A stretch of DNA of 64,000 bases, from the NCBI RefSeq assembly GCF_013155395.1, contig NZ_JABJWC010000002.1, positions 90,661-154,660 of the forward strand. Reading direction: 5' to 3'. Made by a program: the position numbers and the translations under genes. The DNA comes from Komagataeibacter melomenusus. GTDB taxonomy: Bacteria > Pseudomonadota > Alphaproteobacteria > Acetobacterales > Acetobacteraceae. The notes under the pieces were generated by a model. It did no database searches and was not told the origin of the DNA. It saw nothing but the letters and a program-made list of their open reading frames with translations. This document shows positions 60,701-64,000 of this stretch, piece after piece; the stretch's first letter is position 1, and each line of letters begins with the position of its first letter.

Positions 60701-61188
60701 AAAATAAATGCAGGACTGTATAACACGCGCCTGTCCCTGTCGGCAGCACCATATGCACGAGACGGATATTTTTTACTTCCCCTGCATATCGGGAAAAACA
60801 CGGATCACGGCCCTGCGACAGCCCTGGCCACGATGCGCCAGCAGGCCGAAAAACGAACGGAACATAAGCGTTTCAGGATCATTATCGTTTTAAGCGTAGA
60901 ATCTTTTTCCGCCAGGCGGGACATCAGGCCGCCCCGCATATCTCGTATCGTCAGGAACGCTGTTGCGTTGGCGCCGGGCAGGAACGGGATCGCGTATGGA
61001 ACCATTAATTATGGTGAAACCATAAAATCACTATTGATGGTGTTATAATTCTGCATTATCTGTCAGAAAAGACACATGGCGCTTGTCATGCCGCGCGTCT
61101 TCCCCGGCACTGGGGGTATTGTGGTACCGTTTGCGTGCTCTCGCCCGCACGCAGGCATGAACAGCCGTAGCAAGGAAACAGGTGATCC
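60701..61188. other. Intergenic region without a clear gene
   Basis: About 490 bases. A TATAAT box at 61044-61049 sits 140 bases before the acyl-CoA dehydrogenase ATG, but no good -35 is visible. The frames here lack any motif. Confidence 0.4.
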
Positions 61189-62340
61189 ATGAACGCAACG
61201 CCGCCCTCCCGGACCAAAGCCGCCCTGACCGACATGGCGGCCCGTTTTGCGCAGCGCGCGGCGGCCTATGACCGATCGGGGGAAATCGCGACCGATAACC
61301 TTGATGACGTGCAGGCAGCCGGCCTGCTGGGCCTGACCATAGCCCGTGCGGATGGCGGCCAGGGGGGCGGCCTGCGGCAGATTGTCGAGGTGATCGGCAC
61401 GCTGGCCAAAGGCGACCCCACCACGGCGCTGATCGTGGGCATGCATTACCTGCAGCACGCCGTCATTGCCAAGGCCACCCACTGGCCGGAGGCCGCGCGC
61501 AGGCAGGTGATCGAGACCGCCCTGCGCGAAGGCGCGCTGATCAATGCGCTGCGGGTCGAGCCTGAACTGGGCACGCCCTCACGCGGGGGGCTGCCGGGCA
61601 CGCGCATCACGTGGGTTGATGGCAGGCCACGGCTGAACGGGCGCAAGATCTATTCCACCGGGTCCACCGCCCTGCGCTGGGGCACCGTCTGGGCCGCGAC
61701 CGACGAGCCGGAACCACGCGTGGGACAGGTACTCGTGGACCTGACCCTGCCCGGGGTCAGCATAGAGCGCAGCTGGAACCAGATGGGCATGCGCGCCACG
61801 GGCAGCCACACCATCGTGTTTGACAACGTGGAACTGCCCGACACGGCGCTGGTGGACCTGCGCGCACCCGACGCATGGCACAACCGCGATGGCTCGCTGG
61901 TGGTGGGGCATGTGCTGGCCATTGCCTGCCTGTATGATGGCGTGGCCCGCGCGGCACGGGACTGGCTGATCACCTTCCTGCATGAGCGCGTGCCGACCGC
62001 GCTGGGCAGGCCACTGGCCACGCTGCCACGCTTCCAGACCCTGCTGGGCGAGATCGATGCGCTGCTGATGGTCAATGAAAGCCTGATTGAAACCGCGCTG
62101 GCCAGGGCAGAAAGCGGCAACTACCCCGCGCATGAAGCCAACCTGGCCAAATATGTGGTGACCGAAAACGCCATCAAGTCGGTTGAACTGGGCCTTGCCG
62201 CGATCGGCAACCCGGGGCTGAGCCAGGACAACCCGCTCGAGCGGCATTACCGCAACGTGCTGTGCGCGCGCATCCACACCCCTCAGGCCGATGTGGCGCT
62301 GGCCAGCGCAGGGCGCGTGGCGCTTGAGGCGGGGCAGTAA
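61189..62340 (+). CDS. Acyl-CoA dehydrogenase family protein
   Basis: The 383-aa protein follows acyl-CoA dehydrogenase order: helical N-terminus, a beta domain with STGSTALRWGTVWA and MGMRATGSHTIVFDNVEL, and a helical C-terminus. The HYLQ segment is SfnB-like; such relatives process sulfur compounds such as dimethylsulfone in some bacteria, but no direct evidence supports this here. ATCCATG-type context gives the start. Confidence 0.8.
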   Translation: MNATPPSRTKAALTDMAARFAQRAAAYDRSGEIATDNLDDVQAAGLLGLTIARADGGQGGGLRQIVEVIGTLAKGDPTTALIVGMHYLQHAVIAKATHWPEAARRQVIETALREGALINALRVEPELGTPSRGGLPGTRITWVDGRPRLNGRKIYSTGSTALRWGTVWAATDEPEPRVGQVLVDLTLPGVSIERSWNQMGMRATGSHTIVFDNVELPDTALVDLRAPDAWHNRDGSLVVGHVLAIACLYDGVARAARDWLITFLHERVPTALGRPLATLPRFQTLLGEIDALLMVNESLIETALARAESGNYPAHEANLAKYVVTENAIKSVELGLAAIGNPGLSQDNPLERHYRNVLCARIHTPQADVALASAGRVALEAGQ

Positions 62341-62681
62341 GCGGATTTATGCGGGTTCCATTTCATTCATGCATGATAACGGCGGACATGCCTTATTACG
62401 AAACGTATTGAAATTACCATATTCCAGATATGGTTAGGCTTGTATAAACATGGGTGAAACGGCAGCCGGTTGCGTGAATGATGCTGGTATTCTTGTTCCT
62501 CGGGTTTGCCGTGATGTCTGCATGGAGCGGCACAAGGCAGCAGACCGCCGCCCCATGACCGGATTGTCCGATTTCCGTGCGGGGTACTACACGGCACGGA
62601 CGTGATGACTACCGTGACCCCTGCCTGCATGCCGCAGGTTCAGGGTTGACCCCAACACTCAGGATCAGGCCTGTAAGCATA
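62341..62681. other. Intergenic region upstream of the RcnB-like gene
   Basis: About 340 bases with no gene. A perfect 7-bp dyad (ACCATAT-TCCAG-ATATGGT, 62416-62434) could bind a regulator. It probably contains the promoter of the RcnB-like gene. Confidence 0.4.
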
Positions 62682-63176
62682 ATGAAAAAACAGTCTTTTC
62701 TGGCACTTGGCGCAGCATGCCTGCTGGGCTTTGCCACATCGGCCCAGGCCCAGCCCTATGGCGGGCCACAAGGCCCCGGTCCGGGCGGCATGGGCGCCCC
62801 CGCAGGGCATGAAGGCCCGCATGCAGGTGCTGGGCAGCACGGTCCCGGGCAGCGTGGTCCTGCGCCCGGCCCGCAGCACCGCCCGGCCCCGCATGGCGGC
62901 CCCGACCACCGCATGGCAGGCCCCGGCGACAACCGCGATGGCGGCTGGCGTGACAACAATCCGGACATGAACCGCGTATGGCATCAGGGCGAGCGTTATG
63001 ATGGCCCGCGCAACAGCCGCTGGATTGTCAATGACTGGCAGGACCACCGTGGCCTCTCCGCCCCGCCCTCAGGCTACCAGTGGATGCGCTATGGCAACCA
63101 GTATCTGCTGACAGCCATCACCACCGGCGTGATCGCGGGCGTGGTCAGCGCTACGCTGGGCGGCGGCATCCGCTAA
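62682..63176 (+). CDS. RcnB family periplasmic protein
   Basis: A 164-aa precursor with a signal peptide (FLALGAACLLGFATSAQA). A long low-complexity Gly/Pro/His/Gln region (about 25-90) precedes the RcnB-like domain, with SGYQWMRYGNQYLLTAITTGVIAGVV at its C-terminal part. RcnB proteins support nickel/cobalt homeostasis in the periplasm. The His-rich linker fits metal handling, but no RcnA or RcnR gene is nearby. Confidence 0.8.
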   Translation: MKKQSFLALGAACLLGFATSAQAQPYGGPQGPGPGGMGAPAGHEGPHAGAGQHGPGQRGPAPGPQHRPAPHGGPDHRMAGPGDNRDGGWRDNNPDMNRVWHQGERYDGPRNSRWIVNDWQDHRGLSAPPSGYQWMRYGNQYLLTAITTGVIAGVVSATLGGGIR

Positions 63177-63191
63177 CGGCGACAGGACGCG

Positions 63192-63232
63192 CATAGGGCC
63201 ATGCGGCAGATCCCCTGCCCCGCGGCCCTATG
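63192..63232 (+). terminator. Hairpin after the RcnB-like gene
   Basis: CATAGGGCC (63192-63200) pairs with GGCCCTATG (63224-63232), with inner GCGG/CCGC pairing, 15 nt after the stop. No T-run follows. Confidence 0.45.
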
Positions 63233-63394
63233 AACGCCCGCCCGTACAGGCTGGCAGCACCCTAAGCGCTGATTGCACAATAATCGCAAATACAGCTATT
63301 CTTTAAAATATACGTGCATTACGCAAGACCTGGCACGGCCGGTTCATTCATCGGCATGATCGGGTTCACACCCCCCACATGCGCTTAATGGCTG

Positions 63395-63802
63395 TCATTT
63401 TTTCATTTGTTGTAAAATATACGAATAATCGACGTCCGATTTCCCGAAAAAATCTTTTACTGCATCTTGACGATAAGTATTTTCTTCATAGATGTTGACT
63501 TCATCAGGATATCTGAATTCTACTTTTATTTTTTCATTTTCTATTTTATATAACATTATTCTCCATACATTTTGCGTATTGTTATTTTTGCATTCATACC
63601 AGAAGTCAGACAGTAAATCACCCAATGCGTCAGAGCACATTCTCAATTCGATCGTGCCCTGATCATTCAGGAAATAAATGGCATCGGAAATATATCCTTC
63701 ATCGCCTTCCACATACAGAAGAGTCTTTTTTGATACACCCCCGACCGCCTCGACCAGGGCGTACCCTATTTCCTGATAAAAATTTTCTATTTCTTTTTTC
63801 AT
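63395..63802 (-). CDS. YezG (DUF600) family immunity-like protein
   Basis: The 135-aa protein fits the YezG pattern: an N-terminal FYQEIGYALVEAV, central acidic/aromatic blocks (YVEGDEGYISDAIYFLN), then a WRIMLYKIENEKIKVEFRYPDE strand pair and a C-terminal helix. DUF600 proteins are antitoxins/immunity factors of YeeF-type toxins. The gene is markedly AT-rich in an AT-rich flank (63240-64000), suggesting transfer. No toxin is visible in the window. Confidence 0.55.
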   Translation of the reverse strand: MKKEIENFYQEIGYALVEAVGGVSKKTLLYVEGDEGYISDAIYFLNDQGTIELRMCSDALGDLLSDFWYECKNNNTQNVWRIMLYKIENEKIKVEFRYPDEVNIYEENTYRQDAVKDFFGKSDVDYSYILQQMKK

Positions 63803-64000
63803 ATCCTGTCCCTCTATAAAATATATTTATCCGTCCATAATGCTTGCAGGATTTCCATTCTACGCCAAGGCAGAAAAGCCGGGTTTTGCGCGGCCTGCCT
63901 ATCTGCTCCTGAACATGGCATGGCCTGATAATATTTTCTTGTGCTATTTAATATAGCGTATTGCATATTATGAGCGGATACGATTAGCTCGCACCATGAC

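Overview
The window looks like chromosomal DNA of an acetic acid bacterium (Acetobacteraceae, probably Komagataeibacter or Gluconacetobacter). This is inferred from the GC-rich coding bias, the alphaproteobacterial gene types (DUF6456-like, OxyR with divergent ahpCF, NodT-type efflux, DUF4105) and many tiny exported proteins. No rRNA, tRNA, CRISPR array or intact prophage was recognised.

Layout. 1-5.2 kb: the end of a suppressor-of-fused-domain gene, a DUF6456-like gene, a dual-HTH LexA/S24 regulator behind three operator-like palindromes, a SMI1/KNR4 immunity-like gene, a YceI protein, a DOPA-dioxygenase-like protein and a sulfotransferase. 5.2-12.4 kb: an ene-reductase, a BamE-like lipoprotein, and a minus-strand run of Hsp70-like protein, small acidic protein, lipoprotein esterase and DUF4105 protein. 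12.5-15 kb: a series of small exported proteins ending in a strong terminator, then a decayed IS1595-type transposase. 15.8-20.9 kb: a GT2 glycosyltransferase facing an acyl-CoA dehydrogenase/PIG-L deacetylase/methyltransferase operon, then dgt. 21-29 kb: small proteins, DUF523, a TPMT-like methyltransferase, wrbA, a LysR/pirin pair around a 9-bp inverted repeat, and a phosphoribosyltransferase/MYG1 pair. 29-31.6 kb: two micropeptide genes, an epimerase pseudogene and a patch of AT-richer orphan immunity-type genes.

31.7-40 kb looks like one uptake and catabolic region: a four-gene Dpp/Opp-type ABC importer without its binding protein, two AhpD/CMD proteins, a hydratase, a D-2-hydroxyacid dehydrogenase and a luciferase-like monooxygenase. 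40-46.9 kb has a bile-acid/sodium-symporter-like carrier, a D-aminoacylase-type amidohydrolase, an OprO/P-type porin, a DODA-type dioxygenase and a second YceI. 46.9-51.8 kb is a TetR regulator divergent from an EmrA-EmrB-NodT efflux operon. 52-64 kb holds a glucoamylase-family protein, succinate-semialdehyde dehydrogenase, the oxidative-stress block ahpF-ahpC/oxyR, a CBS-domain transporter, another acyl-CoA dehydrogenase, an RcnB-like protein and a YezG-like immunity gene.

The points most worth following up are the dual-HTH S24 regulator with its operators, the acyl-CoA dehydrogenase/PIG-L/methyltransferase module, the Hsp70-esterase cluster, the tandem micropeptides, the scattered orphan immunity genes, and a nested-hairpin repeat found at operon ends.
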